Below, piece by piece: positions 10,371-43,812 of a stretch of DNA of 64,000 nucleotides. The position numbers were made by a program, and so were the translations under genes. The DNA is from Rhynochetos jubatus (Eukaryota > Chordata > Aves > Eurypygiformes > Rhynochetidae), in contig CM050664.1 in assembly GCA_027574665.1 (NCBI GenBank), positions 17,448,774 through 17,512,773 on the forward strand. The letters are read 5' to 3'. Positions within the stretch are counted from its first letter, which is position 1; each line of letters begins with the position of its first letter. Under the pieces are notes generated by a model, which saw only the letters and a list, made by a program, of their open reading frames with translations, was not told the DNA's origin and ran no database searches.

Positions 10371-13300
10371 GCTTCTGGGGAGGAGCCGGGAGGGCGTCCG
10401 CTTCCTCGGGAAGGGTGAGCCCCGCTGCCGCGTCCCCCCAGCCTCATGGGTGCTGCTGGTGGCCAGGAGCTGGCAGCCACTCAAGAGCCTTGCTGGGGAT
10501 GCCTTTGGGATGTTGTCCCTGGGAGATGCACCCCGTCGCTCTGTCCCTCCTTGTGTCAGATTCAGGCGAGTGTTGGGCTGGATTCAGTGCCAAAGGGCTC
10601 ATCCCATCACTCCCTGCTTAGTCAGCAGCGTCTCCATTTGATCTGAACCAGGGGCAGCGAGGATGGGAAGTGGAAAGGGGGTGCAGATGGGGGCCGTGGA
10701 GAGAAATACCCACTCCTGGGCCTCTCTGGCAGCTTGCCGGCAGTCCCAGGGTTACACTGAATATGCATAAAAGGGAGCAGATTGCAGCTTGCCCTCCCCT
10801 CCGATACGGAGGTGAGGCCCGCGGAGACCACCGGCCCCGGCTCTCTTTCAGCAGGATAATGGGGTGAGCCGGGCGCGGAGCGTGCGTGCCTGTGTGTGGT
10901 CTCATGGATGATAATGATTTCCATTCATGCCCTGCCTCCGCAGCGCCGATGTGCCGCTGGGTGAGCGTTGGCTCCCAGCAGCTGCTCCCCAGCAGGAGCA
11001 GAGACCCCAAAAGTTGGGCACCGAATCTTTGGGCTTATGCCTTGAGATGGCTGGTGGGAGGGACAGAGATTTCTGCTAGCACAGGGAGGATGGTCAGGAG
11101 ATGCTTGTGCACCCTGCATGCCCCAAAAGCAGTGGTAACCCTGGCACAGACCCTAGACCTGCTGCCCCAGCCCTGCTCATAACACCTTTGCCTCTGGGCT
11201 CTCCCCTCGCTGCCATCGGGTGCTGGTGCTGCTGGTGCTGTCTCTCTCCCCAGGGCAGGGGGTTCCCAGCACCTTCGCGTCTTAGCAAACGAGGAATTAA
11301 AAGGCCATTGCAGGTGGCACACCTGACCGTGGTCCTGCTCATGTCTGCTTGCTGCATGTGGCAGCAAGTGTTCCATACACCCTGAGTCACCCTTGTGTGG
11401 ATGAGTGCAACTGCCGAGGTATCCCCCAGAGGTTTTTCCTCCCTCCTTTCATGCAGAGGTCTTCCCACAGGGTTGTTCCCATGCTACATGCTGCTCTGAG
11501 GCTGGTGCGATGGGAGGTGGTGGTGGCTGCCCCTGGCTGGGTCCTCCTCTGTGGGGTGTGCAGTGGGGTGAGGATGATGGGGGAGCTGGCGGCATCACAG
11601 GACTGAAGGGGCTGTGCTAGGTGTCTGCAGGTATGTGGGTGGCCAGGTCTTGCCAGGCATTGCGGGGTGGTCTAGCAGCATTTCGCAGCCTGCTGTGCTG
11701 GGTGTGAGTGTGGGACCAGGGCTCTGGCACGGCTTTGGCTCGCTGCCCGCTTCTCAGCACCAGGCAGGTGCTGGGGATGGTCCCTTCAGGATTGTGCTGA
11801 GGGGATTAACCAGGTATTTCCCTCAGCCATTCCTGGACAGGCAGATGCTGGGGAGCTTGCCGCAGCCATGGCTTTGCCTCATGCCCATGGTCTTCACACC
11901 CCAGTGCTTCCCCCGCTGCAGTGCCTGCTCCCCTCTCTACTCCTGCAGCCCTTGCCTGTGCACCACATTCCTTGAGTGGGAGATTCCCAATGTTTTGGGT
12001 GCTCCAGGGACAGCATCCCTTGTCTTGCTGTCTGACAGCTGCCGAGACACTAAGCCACAGCCTGGTGTCCCCAAAAGGCTCTTCAGCACTGCCAGATAGC
12101 AGGGATGCGCTGCTGGGGCCACGCGGAGACCACCAAGGGAGCTGCCGATTTTTCAGCAGTAAGCATCTCATTTCCATCAGCAGAGGATTAAGAAGTGAGG
12201 AAAGGGCACGAATGTGGCAGGGCCAGGATTTGTCCCTGGAAGGGCTGAGACCCCTGTCCCAGCTCCCTCTTCGGAGGGCATGGGCTGTGGTGCTGGCTGC
12301 CCAGCTGAGCATGGCTGGGAAGGGAGGAGCTTCCCCCCATTAGCGGTTTGGCAGCCTGGAGAGGCAGCTTTCTTCCACAGCCATGGCTCCTTTTTTTTTT
12401 GCAAAATGGGGAAAACAAAAAAAGACCACCCTATCATTTGAAACGGGCTGTTCCCTGTCAGCCTTCTTCAGGTGGGGTGGGCAGCTGGAGAGGCAGGAGC
12501 AGGGGCAGGGGGCTGTGGATGGGGAGAAGAGCATCTTCCACACTGGGTTGTGCTGCCGGCACCGGGCTGTATTCCTGAGCGTGAAGCACAAAACCTAAGT
12601 CACCCCATATGGATTTATTAGTGGGAGAGGGGACAATGGAGGGATCCTCTCCACCTGCCCTGGCCATGGTATGGGATGGTAGAGGCCAGAGAACCCAACT
12701 TGGTGGCTGTGGCAAGTAGTGCTCAGCACAGCCCCTCCAGCCAAGCCTGTGGGATGGCAGGGCTGATGCCATCATCCAGCTGGGCACCTCAGGGATCTAC
12801 CACCACCTGCAGCACTCAGAGCCACCCTCCAGTGAATGTGTGAGCCATGGCCACTTGCACAATTCTCGAGATGGGGCATGGCTGATCTGCATCTTGTGGG
12901 ATGCTGCAGTCAGAGCTGGTGGGAGGGGGATGTGCCCTCTGGCCTCAATTCCACCCTACAATCCAGTGGTACAGGAGATGGGCCATGTCCTCTGGGAGCC
13001 ACCCAGCATCCCCTGGTCCTGTGCTGTGGCTGCTGGGAGAGAAGCCCAGTCGAACCCTGCATTTGATCCTTGCTTTTCCCTCCATTATCAGACAGGCTAG
13101 ACCCAGACATGGGTTTCTTGGGGCTGAGGCCAGAATAACCTCCTTTGGCCAGTGGGAATACTCGGTCATGCGGCAGTGGGATTTGGAGGGGATCCAGCCC
13201 CCAGCTCGGAGAAGCCATGCCCATGGCCAGCAGAATGCTGCTGGGGCTGTGGCACCGCAGGGAAAGTGGTGCCAGCCCTGGTTGAGCCCCAGGCCTTCAT

Positions 13301-13823
13301 CCTGGTGAGCTCCTGCCTGTTGTAAAACACCTCACAAGGTGTTTTTGCTGCTGCTTCTCTCTCCTACACTGACAGGAGCGATTTCGGGTGCAGTTGTATA
13401 ACTTGAAGCTTGCAGCTACTCTTGCAACTGAAAAATCTCCCCAGCTCTTCCTGCCACCTCTCCTGAGCAGTTGTGTAATGATAGGGATCTCTGAGCTGTG
13501 CTCAGCCTTCTCCTGCCAAAGCCCAGCTCCTCCTGCCGTTTCCCACAGTATTTCACTGCTGCTGATGAGTGGCAAGGGACTGATGTGCATAAGGCACTGC
13601 AAAGTAACCAGCTCCCTGCCCCATTCCCAGGATGCTGCATCAGTAGATGTGGGGTGGGAAGGCGTGCACAGGTCAAAGGCCAGATTTGAGGGTGTCCCCC
13701 ATCCCTTACCAGCCTCCCCGCATGGGCAGTGCCGTGGCCGTGCCACTCCTGGCAGGGCTGTTGTCGCCATTCACTCTCTTTGCTCTTGCCCCAGGGAGGA
13801 GCCGCTACCCTCACCCTGGGAGG

Positions 13824-35829
<22,006 letters not shown>

Positions 35830-36055
35830 GGGGTTTCCACGCATCCCATCCCACCCTGTGCTCAGCCTCAGCCCGGCTGTGTGCTGCCAGACTGCGCCCA
35901 GAGACTCTGTACATATATATAGTGTGAACGGACTCTTCTGTCTATAGTGTATATTTTGGCAATGGGTTCCCTTTGTGTGTGCGTGTGCACGCGTGGGTGT
36001 GCGTGTGGACCTTTTCCTCTAAGAGTGTATTAAAATTAACACAGTAATGACAAAC
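35830..36055 (+). other. NTN3: NTN3 3' UTR (end inferred)
   Basis: Follows the stop codon. It contains acatatatatag, a GT-rich stretch (35975-36008) and an ATTAAA poly(A) hexamer at 36029-36034. A later AATAAA at 37071-37076 would give a ~1.25 kb UTR if used. Neither end can be proven from sequence. Confidence 0.6.
36029..36034 (+). terminator. NTN3: Candidate poly(A) signal ATTAAA
   Basis: This is the second most common vertebrate poly(A) hexamer, ~200 nt after the stop. The usual downstream GT/T-rich element is weak. Confidence 0.45.
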
Positions 36056-39000
36056 CTTGAATGAGGAGCAAAGCAGAGCGAGATCCCGTGGGTGCTTGTC
36101 GCCTGAAGGAGAGGAAGGGGATTGGTGTCCTGCTCCGGGCATGCTGTTCATAACACTCATTTTCTGGGCTTTTCTTTTCTTCTTAACAAAGACTTTTCCT
36201 GTCCAGTGTTGACATCTGAGTTGACAGGTCTCCCTTCTTGCGCATCCAGGGCCTGCCTCTTCCTTGCTCTCTGAAAATGTGCTGCTGTCAGACCTCTCTC
36301 TGCCCTTTTCCTTGCCCAGTAGGAACAGGGGGTCAGTCTACTGTCCTTCATCCTGTTGGGTATACGGGCAGGCTGAGTGGAAGCCACCCAATGCTGCAGA
36401 GAGACCAGCCCCAGGAGTTCCACCAGGAAGAACAAATGAGCTATGGCAAGGCCTGATTCTCTGGTGACCTTGGGTTTACATGGACACTGCCGCCTGGGGC
36501 AGGATCCGTGCGATGCTGCAGTGCCATGGGGAGGAGTCAGGCCCTGGCAGTGGGTTGTTGGCCACTACCAGGCAGAGCTGTCTACCCCAGGGAGAAAGGG
36601 ACAGACTTCGCAACCGCCCCTCCCCCCCAGCCGTTACCTATCCTGGTGTACAGTCCAGGGGACCCAGCGGTAAAGACCTGGAGGCACCCATTTTCCCCTC
36701 CCATGACCACCAAGGCTATAGTCTGCCCTGTCAGCAGGACCTGGGGTGGAGTGGACAGGCTGACCAGAGCCATCATGTCCATACACCCAGGTCTGTGTCC
36801 CTGTATTCTCAGCTGGTACCACCTGACACAATTCCACCCCTTTCTGTTGAGCTGACACCATGTGACTGTCTGCCTTGGTGTGCATCCTTCAGAGCTGGCC
36901 TGACGCTGTGGTCTCCTGGGAAGTATTGCTGTGGCCAAGGCAGAGGTGGCAGGAAGACAGAAGAGCTTTCACTGAGCCACGTCTAGTCTTATATTTCTTC
37001 TTCACTGTGTATTAGTCTCCAGTTCAGACATCAGTGTCTTCCCATGTTGAGGTTGTAGTGGTCTTGACATAATAAATACAAGTAGAAATAATAGGTGATC
37101 TGACAATAGATAATTCCTTTTCCTACAAACCTTGCCTTGCTTATTGAATGGCTCAGCAAGGTATTGTAGCCTTTGCCCTTTTGAGCCCACAGCAGTTTAT
37201 GTGGACTCCAGCATCCCAGGATGATGCTGGAGCTTGTAGCTGAAGAGACTGGTGGAGGACTGTTGGGGTTCAGGACAGGGGAGTTTGAGGACCAAGAATC
37301 TAGGCACTGGGGGATGTCTGTGTGGATGTGCAGGTGCCCTAGCTGGGGAGCTCGTGCATTGCTGAAGCTGCTGGAGATGCTGGAAGTGGCTTTTCAGAGA
37401 TGCAGGGGGCCTGCAGTGCCATCTTTCAGATCCCATGGATTGAGGTGCCTACACAGGTCACAGGCAAAGCTGGAGGAAGGCCAGAAGCTGAGGGGCACAG
37501 GGTATGTGGAACCACTTGGGCTTGGATGAGCTGGTCCTGACACAGACCCCCCCACCGTCTTTCCTCAAACTGAGCTGAGGGGACCCTCCTATCCCTGGTT
37601 CCTCTTGTTCTGGTTGTCATAAACTATCGGCCTCTGCCATGAGAGATGGCCCTTGAAGTATGTGAACCACCCAGCCCTCCTCTTTCTCCCATGCCCACTT
37701 GCACCCAGGAGCCCAAGAAGCAGAGCTGCTGCCCTTGCCCCAGGCTCACTCCGATTCCATGCAAGTGTCAGTGGTGGAACACCCTTTGGTTCGGCACAGC
37801 CAGGACTCCCACCGGGGTCATCCCCATGGCCCCAGGGACTGCTCAGCATCACCCCACGGGGTGTGGGGGCTTGCTGACCCCTCTTCTCAGCAGCCACAGC
37901 CCATGAAAGAGCAGGGTGGCAGCACTGCTCCATGGGCATGGATGCTCATCAGGCCAGGGCTACAGAAGGCAAGTGCATTCTCCAAGCAAGTACAGCCTTA
38001 AGGAGGGGCATGATGTGTCCATGTTCCCCAAAAAGCACTCTGCCCAGCCTGCTGGAACAGCAGGCTCCAGTGTTTCTTTTAGCACCTGATTTCTCCTCCC
38101 TTGAAGCGGTGCACCTAAAACTCTTCCAGGACTTTGGTGTTGGTGACTGAAGTTCTTGATTTATCCTCCCAGACAGCTCTTCCCTCTTGTTTCAGCTCTG
38201 CCATCCGGGACTGCTGTCGAGGTGGGATGGCTCCCAGCTGGTGTCCCAGTGCACAGGGGTGTCCTACTGGGGCAGATCAGAGGCACCGGGGCAGGACCAC
38301 CACATAACCTGTGGGCTGTGGCTGAGGAGAGGAACTCTCCCCCTTTGGCTGGGGGATGTCCTAAAATCCTGGCTGAAGGCCTGGAGCAGGCCACTCTGCA
38401 CCATCACTAAGGCTGCTGTCTGGAAGACTCTTTCCTGACTTCCTCTGCTTGCATCAGCCCAAAGTCCAAAGCAAGAATTCATCTTTCTCCTTCCTCTCCC
38501 TCCTGGAACACCAGCTTTGGATCCCCTGGAGCTAGTGCCATGAAGTTGCGTGAAGATGCTGCTTGTCCCGCTCTGCATCTCAGGGCAGGGCTCAGCACAG
38601 ACACCACCACAGGCACAGTTTGGGAGGACTGCAAAACCAGGGGCTGCTGTGCCATCCCCACAGGGCTGCTGCTGAGTTGGCTGTTCTGGCTGTGCCTTTC
38701 CATGCCCCGCTTGCCACACAAGCAGCTCTCTGGGGAAAAGACACCCTTTGCAGGGAAGGCTGGTGACGTCGCATCCAGCCTGTATGCCAGCTTTGCACAG
38801 ACCCCGCGCAGCGCAGCCTGGCACCGCTGTAACTCTTCTGTCCACATTTAACCGAAACCAGGTACCAAATGCAGCCAGAGGCATCCCCTGTGCAGGGGGG
38901 ACAGCCCCAGATGGGAAAGCCAGCCCACCGAGCAATGCTGGACACCTGCTGCAGTGGGTTTTTTGGGAGAAGGAATGCTGCCCAGGTGGTTTAGGCAGGG

Positions 39001-39280
39001 AGCTGGTCCCAGACACATATTTAAATCCCCACACACGTCCATGTGCCTTTTTATCTTCTTTTTCTGTTTGCTTCATAATTTACATGTATGACTGGATGGG
39101 GCAGATCCAGGATGCTGGTGGGATCATTTGCCAGACATCCCTTGCAGATTTGGGGGTGGGTTCTGCTGTGCTTCTTGGGGTGCCCCAGGCAGAGACATGT
39201 ATCGTGTAAATGCCACCCCGAGGGTGTCCATGCAGAGGGACCTGGCCCTACAACGTGGTGGCATCTGTGAAATATGTAAA
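36056..39280. other. Downstream intergenic, no gene recognised
   Basis: GC-moderate sequence with no domain-bearing frame, no RNA gene and no known repeat. An AATAAA occurs at 37071-37076 in an AT-richer segment (37010-37150) that could be a distal 3' end of the netrin transcript. Confidence 0.5.
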
Positions 39281-39289
39281 AAGGAAAGC

Positions 39290-39420
39290 CAGCGAATGTT
39301 ATGGACCATAGTGTAACATATATAAGATATGTACGTTTGGGGGGTTATTTTTTTTTTTTAATTATTTTTAATTACACGAGTCTAATAAGTACCCACTGCC
39401 TAATTCTGCATCTTCTTTGC
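39290..39420. promoter_or_regulatory. AT-rich island
   Basis: Contains gtaacatatataagatatg, a T run (39348-39359) and ttaattatttttaattacac. Could be regulatory or low-complexity. Confidence 0.2.
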
Positions 39421-39934
39421 ATGCACACACAGTTTGCACGGGGGCTGGGAAGCTGGCAGGCTTTGCTGAGAGGCTTCTCTGTCTCACCACTCCTGGCTCT
39501 GTGGGTCGGGGCTGTGCTGACCCACAGGGTTTCACGAGCGCTGCAGGAACTGCCCCACAGCTCTGTATCTGATGTGAGTGGGCTCAGGACATGCCATGGG
39601 ACAGGCTCTGGTCAGGCTCTGGTGCACCAGGGACCAATGCCCGTCGTGGTCCCTGGGCTTGGCTCTGTGCTTGTCCACCCAGCTGGGCACAACGGGGACA
39701 GTAGACCGCAGAGAGCAGTTCCACTGCACCAAGACTGTCACCAGCCTCCAGCCAGCTTCATTGTACTCACTGGACTCATCAGGCGAGTGGGGACTCTCCC
39801 AAAGCCTCCACCCACCTCCACGTCTCTGGCAGCTCAAGCATCTGGAGTTACCCAAAACCTGCAGGGCTTCGCAGCCACAGAGATTAAACAGCTAGAAAAA
39901 CTCTCCCACCTTCCCATCATGACTCTCCAAGAGC

Positions 39935-40145
39935 TGTAACTGAAAAAACCAGAAACATTAATGTTAGTTGCTGTTTATTTTATTTAGGTATTGGTTTTAT
40001 ATACTTATTAATGGCTTATGCAATTATTTCATTGCTGTTTATAACACTAACATTTAAACAAAGCCACACTTGAAAGAGCAATCAAGCCAAATTTCCAGTA
40101 GGCTTAACTGCTTTCAAAGCTAATTTAAGGGGGGAAAAAAATGGG
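39935..40145. promoter_or_regulatory. Prominent AT-rich candidate conserved element
   Basis: About 200 bp, mostly A/T, with attaatg, tattaatggc, gcaattatttcattg, cattgctgtttataac, catttaaacaaagcc and gctaatttaagg. It is repeat-free and sharply bounded by GC-rich DNA. Multiple TAAT and forkhead-like (gtttat, taaaca) cores make it a plausible distal enhancer. Conservation is untested. Confidence 0.35.
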
Positions 40146-43100
40146 TAATTAGCAGTCAAGCAAGGAGTTGCCTTCCCGCCCACGATGCAACAGGAGGCTG
40201 GTTGTCACAGGCTCTGACAGGCTGAAGCCCGCACCCACCCAACCCCGGCTAACCCCTTGGTGGTGGGGGGTGCTTGTCACCGCGGGGTGCTGCCCGTGAG
40301 TGATGCAGGGCAGGGGAACTTGGGTGGCAGCAGGGGATGTCACACAGTCTGGGGACCACGGCCAGCAGACGTGGCTGTGCAAGGGCAAGAGACGCTGCAG
40401 TGCAAACTCACCTTGCCACAATGAAGGCAGATGTTTTCCAAAACAGCTCTGCCAGGAAACAAACAATAATTCAGCAAAGTATCCCTTGTGACTCCGTCAC
40501 GCTCCGGTGTGCGCCCATTTCCTAAAGCGCAGATCTCGCGTGCCCATGCAGCAGCTGGCTGAGCTCAGGCGTGTGCCGAGAAACAGCAGCAGAAGCCTCA
40601 TCTCCACACAGGAAGGGCCAAAAGGACCAGGCAGGGTTTGCATCAGTGCTGGTTTATAACAGACCTTCCCCTGCGATTCAGCTGGGGCAAAATGCACGAG
40701 ATTCAAAGGCAGCTGAAAGATATGCCAAGTTTGCAAGTTCCTCCCTGCTTTGGGACTGAATTTTGCAGCTGGTTGAAATTTTTTTCGTTTCAAAACTCCA
40801 ATGGACATTTTTAATGGAAACCCGGAATTTGGCCAAGGAAAGAAGCAAAATGTGAGAATACTACTGAAAACTCGATGCTCTTTTTCCATGTCATCCAGCC
40901 AGCTCCACTCATGAGAGATCACAGGAGCTTGGACAGCTGAACCCCAACCTTAGTGGGCAGACAGATGGGTGGATGGGCAGACAGATGGATGAATACACAG
41001 AGCAACTTCTTTCCATCCTGTGAGGAAGATCCACAGGGCTCTCGGTAATGTCTCCAGCTGTCGGAGAGGAATGATGGTGGCCCTGCCAGCCTGTCCTGTC
41101 TATACTCTGTGGGTAATAACATGGAAAAGTGGTGCTTTGTCTCCTGTGGGCATGGTGTACTAGGGAACAGTGGCCTGCCATCATCCCTCAGGTGTGGTGA
41201 CCTGTCCAGACACCCTGCTCAGGTCGTCTATGCTAGCAGCTCTCAGGGAAAGGCAAGGCAAAGCAGCACTGTCCACAGCAGTGGCCAGAGCCCGATGGCC
41301 AGCATCTGCTGCCAAGGACAATGGCTCTGCATTCCCCCAGGGCCCAAAAAATCCCTCTCTCATCTGCCTTCCCCAGCGCAGTCGAAAGATTTCAAGTGAT
41401 TTTTCCTTAGTCCCTCTGCAGTGAGACCGGAGAGCACCAGCTCCCAGCAGAATGGGTCTGCAGGGGCAAAGCCCACCCAGGCTCTGCCATGCCCTTGGTG
41501 CCGCTGCACTCCATCTGCCACCCCTCACCCAAGCATGGCATTTTAGTTGGTGCTTTACAACCCTTGTGAGCCTCGTTTACCTCCCAAACTTTGCTTTCTA
41601 AGCAAACCTCAGCCTCTACATTTCCCAGCCCTCCTCCTGCCCTCCCAACCCCAACCAGGGCTCTTCCACCCACTCATGCTCCTGCCAAAGGTGCTGTAGG
41701 ACCAGGGCGGTGTGAGCTTTTCCCACTCATGACCATGTCAGCCAAGTGTGCAGGGAGTTTAGCTGCTCCAGCCGCTCTTGTCCTTGCAAAATGGTGAGAA
41801 ATGTGCTATTCTTCAAAATGCCAAGTGTATTTTTACAAGCCTTGGGGGAATTCATTACATCAGAGTTAATAACCATGTCATTCGTTTGTTCATTTATTCC
41901 TTCATCCAATCATCTGTCTCCCTGTTCATCTTTACTTGGGCACAATTCACAGGTTAAGCACATGCTACCTGGATCCCTGTCCATGCAGAGGATACCTGGT
42001 ACTCATGCAGGGCACAGGGGCATGGGGAGGCAGGGGTTCAGTTCAGCAGAGCCCAGGGAGTGGGGAGCCGGCTTCCCACGTTGTCCATGCTGGGGAACAT
42101 CAGGAAACCATTAATCGATGGGCTGGCCTGCGCCGTGTTTTCCTAAGGAAGAGTCAAAGACGGGGAACGGCTGGGGTCAGCGGGGCACCATCTGGAGAAA
42201 CCCATCGGCTCCCTCCTGCCGGGGTTTTCCCACCTCGGCAGTGTTGGAGAGGATGAGACAAAAGAGAAGAGCAGTCCCCACCAGGCCCCTGGTATGGAGG
42301 GACCCTCCTGCACCCCATGACCTGCATCTGTGCTGTGTTGACCCTCAGGCATCATTGTGATGTTGCACCAAGATGTTTGCCAGTGGCACAAAAAGACCAT
42401 CCCAGCCAGTGCTGCTGCTGCCAGAGAGCCAGCAGCGGCCAATCCAGGCACACGCAGCCACCAGCTGACCCCTGGATTTGTCACAGCAGGGACCATGGTT
42501 CTGCTCACGACAGGAAGAGAGGGGGTGGAGACAGGGCAGAGCAGACCCAGCACAGCACAATCAAGTGATCCGGACACTCCTGGGTCAGGTGTCTCCCCAG
42601 CACCAGCATCCCCACAGAGACCTTGGAAACAGCAGTGTAAAGCCAGGTCCCATGTCCTGCGTATCCTCAGCCAGACAACAGCGGAAGCAAAGCCTCTCCA
42701 GCGCTTGCAGCTCTGGGGCTGTGGGGTGGGTCACTAACCTGACCTCATGGACATTTGAGGCTTTTGGTACGTCGTGACTCTTCGTGTTCCTTCCCAGTGC
42801 CACTGGCTGCCCACACTCTTGTCCCTGCAGCCCCATGTCCCAGCTGGGATGGGGTTGGTGCTGCTCAGGTCGGTGCCCCAGGAGCCCTCGGTGCTCTCCA
42901 TGCTGTGACAGCGAGAGTCTGCTCATCTGTCAGGAAGCCCAGCAGAGCCTGGCAGGCTATGGCTCATGCCTTGAGCCAGAAATTGGGGTAGCTTTGTCCA
43001 GCCCACCCATACGGAGCTTCACACTGTCCTTTTTCCAGCAAAGTTAGACAGCGCCTGGAGCTGGGAGTGAGGTAGGGGGTGCGAAGGGGGCCAGTGGGGT

Positions 43101-43420
43101 GGCCAGGCAGTGCTGTCCCCATCACCAGCAAGGCTCAGCTGTTCCTCCTGCCCTGGCCTGGTCCCAGCCGCACAGCAGCATCCCCACAGGTGCTGATCTC
43201 CACCTCCATCCCTATCCCTCGCTCCAGCGCTCAGCTCCTCACCTTCAAGTGAGATCCCTTTCCAGCAACCTGCCAGCTCGTGTGGGGAAATTCCCAGTCT
43301 CACCCGTTATGCAAAATTAGCTCTCAGGGAGTGCCTGGTGAAACTGCAGAGCCTTCGTCTGCTCCGGGCGCTTTCAGACTTTTCCCTGGCATCCAGCGGG
43401 ACGGCCATAAATCTCCGCTA
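40146..43420. other. Intergenic, no gene recognised
   Basis: Apart from the small duplication at 40950-40992 and an AT-richer stretch near 41790-41900 (attacatcagagttaataacc), nothing identifiable is seen. Confidence 0.45.
40950..40992. repeat. ~20-bp tandem duplication
   Basis: gggcagacagatgg-(g/a)tg-gat occurs twice in tandem, with ggatg sub-repeats. Confidence 0.7.
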
Positions 43421-43424
43421 CTGC

Positions 43425-43812
43425 CTCCGAGTCGAACATTTCCTCCGAGCCCCATTATTAATTTTCTGAAAGATCCCATAAACCCCCAGATGGAAAAATA
43501 CGGAGATATTTGCACATGTGCCGTAAAACACATTGCCCATCTATTTCAAATGGATGTGGCAATATATAAAACATACTTAGGGCATGAGCCAGGTTTCACG
43601 GTATTTAAACAAGGCGGCATGATGTAATTGGAATTTACAGTATAGGAGCAGATTGAAGCTGGGACTTGGTTGCGTACCATATATCTTCGATCTCCTGAAG
43701 ATTTGGCCTGCTTTATAATGCCAAATGCCTTTTGTACTTGTCACCTATATTTTAAGTGGATGAACAGCTCCTTTCGTGATATATAATGGTTGGAAAATAT
43801 ATTTTTTTTTTC
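43425..43812. promoter_or_regulatory. Extended AT-rich candidate conserved element
   Basis: Nearly 400 bp with cattattaattttc, ggagatatttgcacatgtgcc (E-box catgtg), aatatataaaac, gtatttaaacaagg, atgtaattggaatttac and gatatataatgg. There is no repeat or coding signature. It is the longest AT-rich block downstream of the gene and resembles a deeply conserved non-coding element. Confidence 0.35.

Larger units (their letters stand above)
4839..13794 (+). other. NTN3: NTN3 intron 1 (5' UTR intron)
   Basis: Bounded by the inferred donor at 4839 and the acceptor ttgccccag ending at 13794. Apart from the end of the CpG island, it holds a T run at 6304-6318, AT-richer islands (7000-7372, 9770-9905, 10230-10370), a palindromic element (8066-8190) and a TTTTG repeat. 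An alternative donor (ctg|gtgagtgg, GT at 5792) could extend or replace exon 1. No protein-coding exon is seen. Confidence 0.6.

Noticed and set aside
13647..13823. In-frame extension upstream of the chosen netrin start
   Set aside because: The acceptor at 13792-13794 interrupts it. ATG 13824 has a good Kozak context and begins a normal signal peptide.
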